NCBI GenBank assembly: GCA_947629565.1
Contig: CANREG010000014.1
Coordinates: 1 to 52,115 of the forward strand
DNA from: an uncultured Lachnospiraceae bacterium
Lineage (GTDB): Bacteria; Bacillota; Clostridia; Lachnospirales; Lachnospiraceae
DNA length: 52,115 nucleotides
Reading direction: 5' to 3'
Shown piece after piece: positions 26,690-36,407 of this stretch. The notes beneath the pieces are model-generated. The model did not search any database and was not told the DNA's origin. It saw nothing but the letters and a program-made list of their open reading frames with translations. Position 1 is the stretch's first letter. Every line of letters begins with the position of its first letter. The position numbers were made by a program, and so were the translations under genes.

Positions 26690-28972
26690 GTGGTTAAATT
26701 GTATGAAGGCGGCGCATATTTAGTAGATGGCGCTAAGATTATTGAAGATGGACCGGAGCAGGAGAAGATATTGCAGAGCATGAAGGGGCAGGCGGTATCG
26801 AAGGAAGAGGCTGCTAAGAATACGATGGCTTATCATATTTTAAAGGAGCATAATACATCAGACAGCATGGATAAGCTTCAGATTAAATTTGATAAATTGA
26901 CCTCACATGATATTACCTTTGTGGGGATTATCCAGACGGCGAGAGCCTCCGGATTAGAGAAATTCCCGATTCCTTATGTGTTGACAAACTGCCATAATTC
27001 GCTATGCGCAGTCGGGGGAACCATCAACGAGGATGACCATATGTTTGGACTTTCCTGCGCCAAGAGGTATGGCGGCGTATATGTACCTCCTCATCAGGCA
27101 GTAATTCATCAGTATGCAAGGGAGATGTTAGCGGAGTGCGGCGCAATGATTTTAGGTTCGGATTCCCATACCCGGTACGGCGCTCTTGGAACCATGGCGG
27201 TTGGAGAAGGCGGCGGAGAATTGGTAAAACAGCTTCTTAGCCAGACCTATGATGTGAATATGCCGGGCGTTGTGGCAATCTATCTGGATGGGAAACCGGA
27301 AGACGGGGTTGGCCCTCAGGATGTGGCTCTGGCAATTATCGGTGCTGTCTTTGGCAATGGCTATGTGAAGAATAAGGTAATGGAATTTGTTGGCCCCGGT
27401 GTAGAGAATTTAAGCGCAGATTACCGGATTGGCATTGATGTAATGACGACAGAGACGACCTGTCTTTCCTCTATCTGGAAGACTGATGATAAGGTAAAGG
27501 AATTTTATGATATTCATGGAAGAGGGGACGCCTACAAGGAATTGAATCCGGGAGAGGTTGCCTACTATGACGGAGTGGTTTATGTGGATTTGAGCAAGGT
27601 AAAGCCTATGATTGCCATGCCGTTCCACCCCAGCAACACCTATACCATTGAGGAACTGAATGCCAATCTGATGGATATTTTGGAAGACTGTGAGAAAAGG
27701 GCGCTGGTAAGCTTAGACGGCAAGGTGGACTTTACATTGAAGGATAAGGTACGCGACGGCAGGCTTTATGTGGATCAGGGAATCATTGCAGGTTGTGCCG
27801 GAGGCGGTTTTGAGAATATTTGTGCGGCGGCAGACATCTTAAAGGGAGCCAGCATCGGAGCAGACGAATTTACCTTAAGCGTATATCCGGCTTCTACTCC
27901 GATTTATATGGAGCTGGCGAAGAACGGCAGATTAGCGGACCTGATGGCAACCGGCGCCATTGTCAAGACAGCATTCTGCGGCCCCTGCTTTGGCGCGGGA
28001 GATACTCCTGCGAATAATGCTTTTTCTATCCGGCATTCTACCAGAAATTTCCCGAATCGGGAGGGCTCTAAGGTACAGAATGGACAGATTTCTTCTGTGG
28101 CATTGATGGATGCCCGTTCCATTGCGGCTACGGCGGCCAATAAGGGATATCTGACGGCGGCGACGGATATGGATGTGAAATATACCAATCCGAAGTATTA
28201 CTTTGATAAGACGATCTATGAGAACCGGATTTATGACGGGGTTGGCAAAGCAGATCCCAGTGTGGAGATTAAGTTTGGCCCCAATATTAAGGACTGGCCT
28301 TCCATGGTTGCCCTTACGGATAATCTGTTGTTAAAGGTGGCGTCGGTAATCCATGATCCGGTTACGACCACAGATGAGTTGATTCCTTCCGGAGAGACTT
28401 CTTCTTACCGCTCCAATCCTTTAGGACTGGCAGAGTTTACCCTGTCCCGTAAGGATCCGGAATATGTCGGAAGGGCCAAGGCCATTCAGGTAATTGAGAA
28501 GGAAAGAGAGCAGGATAAGTGCATCTGTGATATGGCGCCGGATTGGAAACCGATTATGAAGACCATTAAGGCAAAGTTTCCGGAGGTTCATCATACCAAT
28601 ACCGGCGTGGGTTCTACCATATTTGCAGTGAAACCGGGAGACGGTTCTGCCAGAGAACAGGCGGCGTCCTGTCAGAAGGTATTGGGCGGCTGGGCTAACA
28701 TTGCCAAAGAATATGCCACAAAGAGATACCGTTCTAATTTGATTAACTGGGGTATGCTCCCCTTCCTGATGCCGGAGGATTATGACTTTGAGATTGATGA
28801 TTATATCTTTATACCGGATATCGTTAAGTCCATCAAGGAAAAGAATGATGATATTAAGGCGTATGTGGTGAATAAGGAGATGAAGGAGCTGACCTTCCAT
28901 TTAGGGGATTTGACCGATGATGAGAGGGAAATTATCTTAAAAGGCTGCCTGATTAATTATAACCGCAGATAG
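26690..28972 (+). CDS. aconitase-family hydratase
   Basis: A 760-residue [4Fe-4S] dehydratase of the aconitase superfamily. Three cluster cysteines are C369 (IIAGCAGGG), C430 and C433 ([10 protein letters not shown]), with the spacing of known aconitases. The swivel domain at the C-terminus includes [11 protein letters not shown], matching the substrate-binding GSSRE-type loop with changes. It could be aconitate hydratase, but homologues of this divergent type in Clostridia are usually called just hydratase, and no citrate synthase or isocitrate dehydrogenase is nearby. The start is GTG, supported by GAAGGAGG seven bases before. Confidence 0.85.
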   Translation: MVKLYEGGAYLVDGAKIIEDGPEQEKILQSMKGQAVSKEEAAKNTMAYHILKEHNTSDSMDKLQIKFDKLTSHDITFVGIIQTARASGLEKFPIPYVLTNCHNSLCAVGGTINEDDHMFGLSCAKRYGGVYVPPHQAVIHQYAREMLAECGAMILGSDSHTRYGALGTMAVGEGGGELVKQLLSQTYDVNMPGVVAIYLDGKPEDGVGPQDVALAIIGAVFGNGYVKNKVMEFVGPGVENLSADYRIGIDVMTTETTCLSSIWKTDDKVKEFYDIHGRGDAYKELNPGEVAYYDGVVYVDLSKVKPMIAMPFHPSNTYTIEELNANLMDILEDCEKRALVSLDGKVDFTLKDKVRDGRLYVDQGIIAGCAGGGFENICAAADILKGASIGADEFTLSVYPASTPIYMELAKNGRLADLMATGAIVKTAFCGPCFGAGDTPANNAFSIRHSTRNFPNREGSKVQNGQISSVALMDARSIAATAANKGYLTAATDMDVKYTNPKYYFDKTIYENRIYDGVGKADPSVEIKFGPNIKDWPSMVALTDNLLLKVASVIHDPVTTTDELIPSGETSSYRSNPLGLAEFTLSRKDPEYVGRAKAIQVIEKEREQDKCICDMAPDWKPIMKTIKAKFPEVHHTNTGVGSTIFAVKPGDGSAREQAASCQKVLGGWANIAKEYATKRYRSNLINWGMLPFLMPEDYDFEIDDYIFIPDIVKSIKEKNDDIKAYVVNKEMKELTFHLGDLTDDEREIILKGCLINYNRR

Positions 28973-29018
28973 ATTTATAATATGTGAAAGGTATCAATGA
29001 GATTGACAGGACTTTAAG

Positions 29019-30686
29019 ATGGGTAAGAAATTATCAAAAAATTTTGCCATGCAGGCCGTCATATTGGCGGCAGCCAGTATTATATCCAAGCTAATCGGCA
29101 TGTTATATAATATCCCTTTTGTTAATATTCTAAGTCCGGAAGGGAATGGATATTACGGAACGGCGCAGACGATTTATGCGCTGGTGCTGCTGATTACGAC
29201 TTTCAGTATTCCTGCGGCGGTTTCTAAGATTATGGTAGAACGGATTGAGCGGGGAGAATACCGGAATGTCAAACGGATTTTTAAGGGTTCTATGCTCTAT
29301 GTGTTAGTGGTGGGCGGCCTGGCAGCTTTGTTTACCTATGTATTTGCGCCGGTGCTGGTGAAGGAGACGAGCAATGCGGTGCTGTCGTTAAGGATTTTAG
29401 CGCCAACGATTTTTCTGTCCGGTTTTTTAAGCGTATACCGGGGATATTATCAGGCTTATGGGAACATGGTGCCCACCTCCATATCCCAGATTGTGGAACA
29501 GATTTTTAATGCCATATTCAGTATCGGAATGGCGATTCTGTTCATTCATCTGGCCGCATCTTCCGGCCGGGGGGACCGGGTGGCGGAGTATGGCGCGGCG
29601 GGAGGAACTGTTGGTACAGGTGTGGCAGTGTTAGCGGGGCTTATCTATATGGTCGTGCTTTACCTTCGTGACAGGCGGGAGTTAGAGGCAAAGGTGCAGG
29701 CGGATACAGTCAGTAGGCTCCTGTCCTACAAGGAGGTTTTCAGGCTTCTTTTTGCGATTGCCACGCCCATTATACTGAGTTCTTTTATTTACAATGTGAA
29801 TGTAACTCTGGATATGAAGATTTTTTACTGGCTGATGAACCGGCTGGGATTTGCCCAGGCGGAATATGCCGCCCAGTATGCGCTGTATAACCGTTATTAT
29901 CTGGTGTTAGCCAATATACCCATTGCCATGGCGGCAGCGGTGGCGTCTGCTGTGATTCCCAATGTATCGGCGGCGTTTTCCACGAATAACCGGCAGGAAT
30001 GTAACCGGAAGATTGGACAGTCCATGGAGCTTTCCATGGTGCTGTGCGCGCCTTGCGCCATAGGCTTAGCGGTACTTTCCAAACCCATTATCCGGCTTTT
30101 GTATTGGCGGCTTTCCGGTGAACAGACGGACATTGTGGCAACGCTTTTGGTGTTAGGCGGTTTTTCCATTGTTTTATACGGAATTTCCAGTGTCACCAAC
30201 GGCGTTTTGCAGGGCATTGGCAAAGTAAATGTTCCCATGGTCAGCGCTGCGGCTGCATTAGTGATTCACCTGTTTTTGTTGGTTCCGATGGTGCGGTTTA
30301 CAGGGTTAGGCGTGTATTCCCTGATTTTTGCCACTGCCTTTTATGCGTGTATTGTGGTGTTTTTTAACCAGTATGCCGTCAGGAAATATACGGGTTATCG
30401 TATAGACTGGAAGACGGTGGCGTTGGTGCCTTTGGGTTCGGCATTGATTATGGGAATCATAGCTTTTGCGGCATATCAGGGCTTGTATAGAGTATTTCAG
30501 TTAATCACCGGGCCAAGAGCCGCCAACGGAATAGCTGTTTTGCTTTCAGTAGGTGTCGGCGCGCTGGCTTATTTTGCGGCCATGATAAAACTTGGCGGCT
30601 ATACGGAGGAACAACTGTCAGCTTTCCCGAAGGGAACCCTTCTGGTGAGGGCCGCCAGAAAACTTCATTTGATTCGAAGAATTTAA
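29019..30686 (+). CDS. MurJ/SpoVB/Wzx-type lipid-linked oligosaccharide flippase
   Basis: A 555-residue MOP-superfamily protein with about 14 membrane helices. The start (AVILAAASIISKLIGMLYNIPF, then GNGYYGTAQTIYAL) is typical of SpoVB/MurJ-like flippases in Firmicutes, which move lipid II or similar lipid-linked sugars across the membrane. Which lipid is uncertain. The ribosome site is weak (AGGAC). A perfect 8-bp hairpin with a 3-base loop (30687-30705) follows the stop but has no T-run. Confidence 0.83.
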   Translation: MGKKLSKNFAMQAVILAAASIISKLIGMLYNIPFVNILSPEGNGYYGTAQTIYALVLLITTFSIPAAVSKIMVERIERGEYRNVKRIFKGSMLYVLVVGGLAALFTYVFAPVLVKETSNAVLSLRILAPTIFLSGFLSVYRGYYQAYGNMVPTSISQIVEQIFNAIFSIGMAILFIHLAASSGRGDRVAEYGAAGGTVGTGVAVLAGLIYMVVLYLRDRRELEAKVQADTVSRLLSYKEVFRLLFAIATPIILSSFIYNVNVTLDMKIFYWLMNRLGFAQAEYAAQYALYNRYYLVLANIPIAMAAAVASAVIPNVSAAFSTNNRQECNRKIGQSMELSMVLCAPCAIGLAVLSKPIIRLLYWRLSGEQTDIVATLLVLGGFSIVLYGISSVTNGVLQGIGKVNVPMVSAAAALVIHLFLLVPMVRFTGLGVYSLIFATAFYACIVVFFNQYAVRKYTGYRIDWKTVALVPLGSALIMGIIAFAAYQGLYRVFQLITGPRAANGIAVLLSVGVGALAYFAAMIKLGGYTEEQLSAFPKGTLLVRAARKLHLIRRI

Positions 30687-30751
30687 TGGAAAGCCTTGCT
30701 TTCCATATATGCATAAAATTACCTAAAACATAATGCAAAGGGGTGTTGGAA

Positions 30752-32347
30752 ATGAAACTTATCTTTATTGGAGCAGACCACGAGGTGACAGGAAGCTGTC
30801 ACTGCATAGAAGCCTGCGGCAAGAACATCTTAGTGGACTGCGGCATGGAGCAGGGGCAGGATGTGTATGAGAATCAGGAGCTTCCCATGAAACCGTCGGA
30901 TGTGGATTACATATTGCTGACCCATGCCCACATTGACCATTCCGGCCTTCTGCCGTTAATGTATGCCAAGGGCTTCCGGGGACAGGTATATACCACCAAG
31001 GCCACGACGGATCTGTGCCAGATTATGCTGCGTGACAGTGCCCATATTCAGGAATTTGAGGCAGAGTGGCGGAACCGGAAGGCAAAGAGAGCCGGAGAAG
31101 AGGAATTTGTTCCGCTTTATACCATGGATGATGCGGTGGGGGTGTTAGAGCATTTTGTACCCTGTCAGTATGAGGAGACCATTGATTTGGCGGAAGGGAT
31201 TCAGATTCGTTTTTCAGATGTGGGTCATCTCTTAGGCTCCGCCAGCATTGAGGTGTGGCTTAAGGAAGAGGATGTTTCCAAAAAGATTGTATTTTCCGGG
31301 GACATCGGCAATATCAATCAGCCGATTATCAAGGACCCGCAGTACTTAAAGGAAGCCGATTACGTGGTAATGGAATCCACCTATGGAGACAGAGAGCACG
31401 GGGGAACCCCGGATTATGTGAAGGAGCTTAGCCGGATTATCAAAGAGACCTTCGACAAGGGCGGCAATGTGGTGATTCCCTCCTTTGCCGTCGGCAGAAC
31501 CCAGGAGCTTTTGTATTTTATCCGGAAGATTAAATATGATAACCTTCTGCCGGAATACAGCGATTTTGAAGTGTATGTGGACAGTCCGCTGGCGATAGAG
31601 GCAACCAATATATTCAACAAAAATGTGGAGAGCTGCTTTGACGAGGAGGCGATGGAACTGATTCATCAGGGCATTAACCCCATTGCGTTTCCGGGGCTTA
31701 AGACCTCTGTTACCAGTGACGATTCCAAGGCGATTAATTTTGATTTAAAGCCCAAGGTAATTATTTCCGCCTCCGGTATGTGCGAGGCCGGGCGTATCCG
31801 CCACCATTTAAAGCATAATCTGTGGCGTAAGGAATGTACCATTTTGTTTGTGGGTTATCAGGCCCACGGTACTTTAGGGCGGAGCATTTTAGAGGGAGCT
31901 CCCAGCGTCAAGCTGTTTGGAGAGTCGATTGAGGTTCGGGCAAGAATTGAGAAATTAGACGGTATCAGCGGTCACGCCGACCAGGCCGGATTGTTAAAAT
32001 GGCTTCATTCCTTTGAGCCCAAACCCAAGGTATTTGTGGTGCATGGTGAGGATTTAGTCTGTGAGCATTTTAAGAAAATGATTCAGGATGAAGGCTATGA
32101 GGCCATTGCGCCGTTTTCCGGCGCAGAGTTTGACTTAGCTGCAGATGAGTTAATCTTCCAGGGCGTTGCCACGAAGAAGGTGAAGATCAGCCAGAAAGCG
32201 TTCCGCGCCCAGGCAATCTTTGACCGGCTGGTTGCAGCGGGTAACCGCCTGTTATCGGTTATCGCCCATAACAAGGGCGGTTCTAATAAGGATTTGGTCC
32301 GCTTTACCAATCAGATTAACAGTCTTTGCGATAAATGGGAGCGCTGA
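30752..32347 (+). CDS. beta-CASP metallo-beta-lactamase nuclease
   Basis: A 531-residue MBL-fold RNase/exonuclease of the CPSF/YSH1 type. Zinc ligands: HAHIDHSG (HxHxDH), GHLLGSA, SGDIGN and a terminal HGE. The beta-CASP insert and the RMMBL-like region (ARIEKLDGISGHADQ, KVFVVHGED) follow. These enzymes process RNA; several Firmicutes carry such a gene besides RNase J. The frame opens at TTG 30743, but ATG 30752 begins the beta strand directly and AAAGGGGTG fits it. The 3' end overlaps the convergent phosphofructokinase gene by 32 bases. Confidence 0.9.
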   Translation: MKLIFIGADHEVTGSCHCIEACGKNILVDCGMEQGQDVYENQELPMKPSDVDYILLTHAHIDHSGLLPLMYAKGFRGQVYTTKATTDLCQIMLRDSAHIQEFEAEWRNRKAKRAGEEEFVPLYTMDDAVGVLEHFVPCQYEETIDLAEGIQIRFSDVGHLLGSASIEVWLKEEDVSKKIVFSGDIGNINQPIIKDPQYLKEADYVVMESTYGDREHGGTPDYVKELSRIIKETFDKGGNVVIPSFAVGRTQELLYFIRKIKYDNLLPEYSDFEVYVDSPLAIEATNIFNKNVESCFDEEAMELIHQGINPIAFPGLKTSVTSDDSKAINFDLKPKVIISASGMCEAGRIRHHLKHNLWRKECTILFVGYQAHGTLGRSILEGAPSVKLFGESIEVRARIEKLDGISGHADQAGLLKWLHSFEPKPKVFVVHGEDLVCEHFKKMIQDEGYEAIAPFSGAEFDLAADELIFQGVATKKVKISQKAFRAQAIFDRLVAAGNRLLSVIAHNKGGSNKDLVRFTNQINSLCDKWER

Positions 32348-33584
32348 TTAAAGGATTCAGATGGTCTACCGGAAGATATGCCGGTAGGCCGTTTTTATAG
32401 GTGATATCCGGTTCGCCCACAATAAGAGGAGCCAGATAATCATATAATTCCGGGGTAATATCATTGCCGGATTGGCTGAGCCACTGTCTTGGAATGGCCT
32501 TGGCGGCATTGGCAATGCCGGTAATGTCCGCTGTCTGTATCTCTACTTTATAAGGAGCGTTCGATACTCTGTTGAGAATCATCATGCATTTGGTGTCTCC
32601 CCGCAAAGCGCTGTTGACGGCTTCGCCGCCAAGGGCAAAAGCCTCCTCGATATCCGTCAGGGAGGAAATGTGGGCGGCGCATCGCTGTAACACATTTAAT
32701 TCAATGGAGCGCACCTTGACAGGAATGGCTTCTTTGATAAAGTATTCCAGGCATTTTCCGGTTCCGCTTAGCTGGGCGTGTCCAAACTGGTCGCTGGTGG
32801 GTTTGGCGGCGCTGAAATAGTTGCCGTCCTTGTCCCGGATGCCCTCGGAAACGGCTACGATTACATTGTTATGCAGTTTAAGCTGTGCTTTTACATCTTC
32901 AATGAACTGCTCCTTGTCAAAGGGGAGTTCCGGGAAATAGATTAAATGGGGCGCACCGCTGTAGCTATTTCTGGCAAGAGCGGAGGCGGCAGTAAGCCAT
33001 CCGGCATCCCGTCCCATAATCTCCACAATCGTGACGCTTTTCACGCTGTATATATAGGTGTCGTGGGCAATCTCCAAGATAGACGAAGCCACATATTTCG
33101 CCGCGGAACCGTAACCGGGAGTGTGATCGGTTGCTAACAGGTCATTGTCAATGGTCTTAGGGATTCCGATAATGCGGATATCGCTGCCAATCTGTTCTCC
33201 GTACCGGCTTAATTTCGAGACCGTGTCCATAGAATCGTTGCCGCCAATATAGAAAAAGGCTTTGATGTTATATTTTTTAAACTGGTGGAATATAAATGCA
33301 AATGTAGAATCATCATCTTCATAGTCGGCCAGCTTGTACCGGCAGGAGCCAAGATACATGGCAGGACTGAATTTCAGGGTGTGGATGAAATCCGGAATGT
33401 CGGCCGCCTGCCGGCTTAAATTCAGAATATGGTCGTCTAATATGCCGAGGATTCCGTTTAGGGAACCGTATACGGTATCATAGACCTCGCTTTTGGTAAC
33501 GGCGTCAATGACGCCGGCAAGTGAGGCGTTAATAGCGGCAGTTGGGCCGCCCGATTGGGCGACAATCACATTTTTCTGGGACAT
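32316..33584 (-). CDS. 6-phosphofructokinase, PPi-dependent type
   Basis: A 422-residue enzyme of glycolysis phosphorylating fructose-6-phosphate. SGGPTAAINA opens the ATP/PPi site. Two hallmark positions point to pyrophosphate as donor: GGND at 114-117 (Asp where ATP enzymes have Gly) and PKTIDND at 142-148 (Lys where ATP enzymes have Gly). MGRDAGWLTAASAL and EGIRDKDG fit the PPi-type long form. With PPi the reaction is reversible. AAAGGAGAAC precedes the ATG. Its promoter is at 33634-33662. The plus-strand terminator at 32363-32396 lies inside its 3' coding end. Confidence 0.9.
   Translation of the reverse strand: MSQKNVIVAQSGGPTAAINASLAGVIDAVTKSEVYDTVYGSLNGILGILDDHILNLSRQAADIPDFIHTLKFSPAMYLGSCRYKLADYEDDDSTFAFIFHQFKKYNIKAFFYIGGNDSMDTVSKLSRYGEQIGSDIRIIGIPKTIDNDLLATDHTPGYGSAAKYVASSILEIAHDTYIYSVKSVTIVEIMGRDAGWLTAASALARNSYSGAPHLIYFPELPFDKEQFIEDVKAQLKLHNNVIVAVSEGIRDKDGNYFSAAKPTSDQFGHAQLSGTGKCLEYFIKEAIPVKVRSIELNVLQRCAAHISSLTDIEEAFALGGEAVNSALRGDTKCMMILNRVSNAPYKVEIQTADITGIANAAKAIPRQWLSQSGNDITPELYDYLAPLIVGEPDITYKNGLPAYLPVDHLNPLISAPIYRKDC
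32363..32396 (+). terminator. plus-strand terminator embedded in the 3' end of the phosphofructokinase gene
   Basis: A 10-bp stem (32363-32372 with 32381-32390, one wobble) with an 8-base loop is followed by GTTTTT. On the plus strand it closes the nuclease gene, but the bases also code for the last residues of the opposite-strand kinase (about GLPAYLPVDHL). Confidence 0.8.
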
Positions 33585-33633
33585 AGAGTTCTCCTTTGGG
33601 CCTTTGTTTACGGGTTATTTGTTTGATATTTTT

Positions 33634-33662
33634 ATGATACTGTATGAGATATTAAATTTCAA
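33634..33662 (-). promoter_or_regulatory. promoter of phosphofructokinase gene
   Basis: On the minus strand TTGAAA (33657-33662), 17-base spacer, TATCAT (33634-33639), about 50 bases before the ATG. Confidence 0.65.
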
Positions 33663-33694
33663 GCATGTTTCTTGATTTTTTTTGTATAATTTTC

Positions 33695-33723
33695 TTGTAT
33701 TTTTTGATCGTTTATTGTATAAT
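33695..33723 (+). promoter_or_regulatory. promoter of the 6S-like RNA
   Basis: TTGTAT (33695-33700), 17-base spacer, consensus TATAAT (33718-33723). Start expected near 33731, where the RNA's outermost pairing bases begin. Confidence 0.6.
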
Positions 33724-33730
33724 TTATTTA

Positions 33731-33950
33731 TCTTCAAGGAATGTTAATAAAGTAGAACTTCTGGGGTGCGCGACAACTCCTGTAATTTTGAACCTACATT
33801 TATTTTCATGGGGAACTGATATTTATAAGCGGATGTCATGCCTGCATTGACTGGACGGCAGAATCTTATGTGAGGTATCCCACCTAGCTTGGCTAGGACT
33901 CAAAATACAGGAACCGGCACCACTGGTTGTTCTACTTAAGAATAGAGAAG
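33731..33950 (+). ncRNA. ssrS: 6S-like RNA
   Basis: The region has no gene but folds as a long rod. Pairs: CTTC (33732-33735) with GAAG (33947-33950); AAGTAGAAC (33750-33758) with GTTCTACTT (33929-33937); TCCTGTAATTTTGA (33778-33791) with TCAAAATACAGGA (33900-33912, one bulge). A 6-bp hairpin with a 3-base loop (CCTAGC-TTG-GCTAGG, 33883-33897) stands on the 3' side of a large central bubble, and an apical stem closes it. A rod with a central bubble and 3'-side hairpin, about 220 nt, is the layout of 6S RNA, which binds RNA polymerase. Its own promoter precedes it. I infer the family from structure, not from an alignment. Confidence 0.6.
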
Positions 33951-34021
33951 TACAAAGGATTGATGGGATACATAAGATAAGGTTACCAAAGATAATTGTA
34001 CATAATCTACAAAAGAAGAAC

Positions 34022-34079
34022 AAAGCAGCATTGGACCATGTAGGCTTTAAGCTCTCGTCTGATTGCTGCTTTCTTTATG
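34022..34079 (+). terminator. candidate terminator before SpoIID-like gene
   Basis: AAAGCAGCA (34022-34030) pairs perfectly with TGCTGCTTT (34064-34072), followed by CTTTAT. The loop is 33 bases long. It may end the small RNA transcript or act as an attenuator in the leader of the next gene. No other gene is seen between 33951 and 34101. Confidence 0.5.
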
Positions 34080-34101
34080 ATATCAGTATAAGGAGACAGT
34101 G

Positions 34102-36399
34102 ATGAAAAAGAAGAACAAAAATATAGAAAAGAAAAGAAAAAAGCCGATATGGCTCATAGTGATACTTCTTCTGGCGGTTGTGGGAGTGGTTGGCGGCGTA
34201 TTGATTAAGACAGTGTTCTATGAGAAAATGGGAGAGGGCACTATGCCGAATCCCGAAGCCAACCGCCTGATTAGTTATCTTGGCATCAATGATTACCGCT
34301 ATACAGATAAACTGGGCTCTTCTTTTACCTTTGGAGCCGCTAAGGAGCTTGTCAAAAAAGCCGGGGTGTCTTATGAAAAGGTTGACATAACATTGAAAAA
34401 TGTTCCGGGTTTCATTCCGATGACGAGAAAACAGTTTGAGACTTTATATGATTCCATGGTTAAGAATTTGGAGTTAGACAGATTAAGCTGCCAGAGCTTT
34501 TACATATATGATATTGACAGCGCCAATGACAAGGAGATTGACGGGATTGTCTATGAAGTGGTCAGCACCAGCAATGGGGATTACTATATGGAGAAGGATT
34601 ATGGCTTAGACAGTGCCTACATTGGAAAAATTGTAAGATTGTATCTTTCCAATAATGAAATCATATTATGTATGGGAGAGAGTGAGGAAGAGATTGCGAT
34701 CCACAACGCCTATGCGGCCAAGGTGGCCAAAGAGGAGAAGGAGTTATGGTTATATGCCTATGTAGACGGGGAAAGCCGCAAATTTCCTCTGACAAAAGAG
34801 GCGGGCATAGATGAAGCGCAGGGGGCATGCCTTTGTGATATTGCAATAACCAATAAAGGCGTTACGGGAATTACAGACCTTACCGGCGCTTTAGTGGAGG
34901 CAAAGGTAAATGCGGTTTCTGACGGGACGGTGACAGTGGACGGATACGAGGAACCGTTATATCTGTCAGACGCTTTTAATGTATATAAGATAAACGGAGC
35001 TTTTAAGGCCACCCGTTCTGCCGGAACCCTAATCGGTTATGACAAGGTATCTCTGTATATTAAGGATAATTCCGTGGAAGCGGCATTGATTACAGAGGAT
35101 ATCTATGCCAAGAATATCAGGGTGCTGATTAGCAATAGCGGCTATACAGATTATTATCATAAAGAAGTGGTTGTTACATCTGATACGGATTTTACGGTCA
35201 GCTATGGGGATACGGTAACAGAATATCCGGCTGGGGAAAAGCTTCGGTTCAGTACCGGAAGTGAAGAATTAAAGAGCGGCAGCGCAAAGATTGTTTCCAA
35301 AACGGAAGACGGCAGGATTACCATTTCTTCCATTGAACGGCAGAGCGGCAAACCGGCCTACCGGGGAACCATAGAGCTTACAAAAAATGATAAGGGAGTG
35401 GTTATTGTAAATGAACTGCCTGTAGAGGAATATTTATATGGCGTGCTTCCAAGTGAAATGCCGGTATCCTATGAGCCGGAGGCGCTGAAGGCACAGGCAA
35501 TCTGCGCCAGGGCATACGCCTGCCGTCAGATGGAAAGTGATGCCTATGCGGCTTACGGCGCTCATTTAGATGACAGTGTCTCCAGTCAGGTGTACAATAA
35601 TGTGGCGGAGGACGAGAGGGCTGTTTTTGCGGTAGATGATACTTACGGTGTGGTTCCCTGTTATGACAATCAGGTGATTGAGGCATTTTTCTTCTCTACC
35701 TCCTGCGGAGCCACCAGCAATAACAGCGCTGTGTGGGGAGGCAATCAGGAACCCTATCTGTTAGACACAATGGAAACGGAATTAAACGATATCGCCTCTC
35801 TTTCCAATGAGGACAGCTTTCGCGCTTTTATAGACGGAAATCTGGGAGCGGATTTTATTGAAGCAGGGGAGCCTTTTTTCCGGTGGAGCGTTACCTTTAC
35901 GAAGGAGCAGCTGACAGAGACAATCAATGCCCATTTGTATGAGCGCATACAGGCGATGCCGGAAAATCTGCTGTCCATGGATGCCCAGGGGGAGTATATT
36001 AAAAAAGACATAAACAGCATTGGGGAATTGGAGAATATTGAGGTCACGCAGCGGGGGGACAGCGGAATCATTGAGGAGATGGTGATAACCGGGACGGCGG
36101 AGACTATTTTGGTGAAGGGACAGACCAATGCCAGGTCCCTTTTAAGTCCTGAAAATGTAACGATTACCAAGCAGGATGGCTCCACTGTGGAAGGCTGGAC
36201 ATCACTTCCAAGCGCCTATTTTTATGTGGATGCCGGAAATGAGATTACTTTGAAAGGTGGCGGATTTGGCCATGGCGTGGGCTTAAGCCAGAATGGAGCC
36301 AATGATATGGCGAAGTTAGGGTATCGGGCCAGCGATATTATTACTCATTATTACACCGCGGTAGAATTAAAAGATATGTATGAATTATTAGGAAAATAG
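34102..36399 (+). CDS. SpoIID/LytB-domain protein
   Basis: 765 residues: a lysine-rich cytoplasmic start, one membrane helix (about 14-36), a long extracytoplasmic stretch and a SpoIID domain from about 415. The domain shows VVIVNELPVEEYLYGVLPSEMP, with the catalytic-type Glu in PSEMP, EALKAQAICARAYA, FFFSTSCGATSNNSAVWGG, and closing GFGHGVGLSQNGAND. SpoIID is a lytic transglycosylase cutting denuded glycan strands during engulfment. The protein is about twice SpoIID's length, so it may serve vegetative wall turnover instead. A GTG lies just before the ATG; AAGGAGA fits the ATG. The next gene begins eight bases after its stop. Confidence 0.87.
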   Translation: MKKKNKNIEKKRKKPIWLIVILLLAVVGVVGGVLIKTVFYEKMGEGTMPNPEANRLISYLGINDYRYTDKLGSSFTFGAAKELVKKAGVSYEKVDITLKNVPGFIPMTRKQFETLYDSMVKNLELDRLSCQSFYIYDIDSANDKEIDGIVYEVVSTSNGDYYMEKDYGLDSAYIGKIVRLYLSNNEIILCMGESEEEIAIHNAYAAKVAKEEKELWLYAYVDGESRKFPLTKEAGIDEAQGACLCDIAITNKGVTGITDLTGALVEAKVNAVSDGTVTVDGYEEPLYLSDAFNVYKINGAFKATRSAGTLIGYDKVSLYIKDNSVEAALITEDIYAKNIRVLISNSGYTDYYHKEVVVTSDTDFTVSYGDTVTEYPAGEKLRFSTGSEELKSGSAKIVSKTEDGRITISSIERQSGKPAYRGTIELTKNDKGVVIVNELPVEEYLYGVLPSEMPVSYEPEALKAQAICARAYACRQMESDAYAAYGAHLDDSVSSQVYNNVAEDERAVFAVDDTYGVVPCYDNQVIEAFFFSTSCGATSNNSAVWGGNQEPYLLDTMETELNDIASLSNEDSFRAFIDGNLGADFIEAGEPFFRWSVTFTKEQLTETINAHLYERIQAMPENLLSMDAQGEYIKKDINSIGELENIEVTQRGDSGIIEEMVITGTAETILVKGQTNARSLLSPENVTITKQDGSTVEGWTSLPSAYFYVDAGNEITLKGGGFGHGVGLSQNGANDMAKLGYRASDIITHYYTAVELKDMYELLGK

Positions 36400-36407
36400 G
36401 AATCAAA

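Noticed and set aside
30687-30705. Hairpin after the flippase gene as a rho-independent terminator
   Set aside because: The 8-bp stem is perfect, but no T-run follows; left as a possible RNA-stability hairpin only.
33665-33850. Short plus-strand frame in the 6S-like RNA region
   Set aside because: It crosses the RNA promoter and one arm of the rod, has no ribosome site, and its start is low-complexity Phe/Ile/Leu from an AT-rich stretch.
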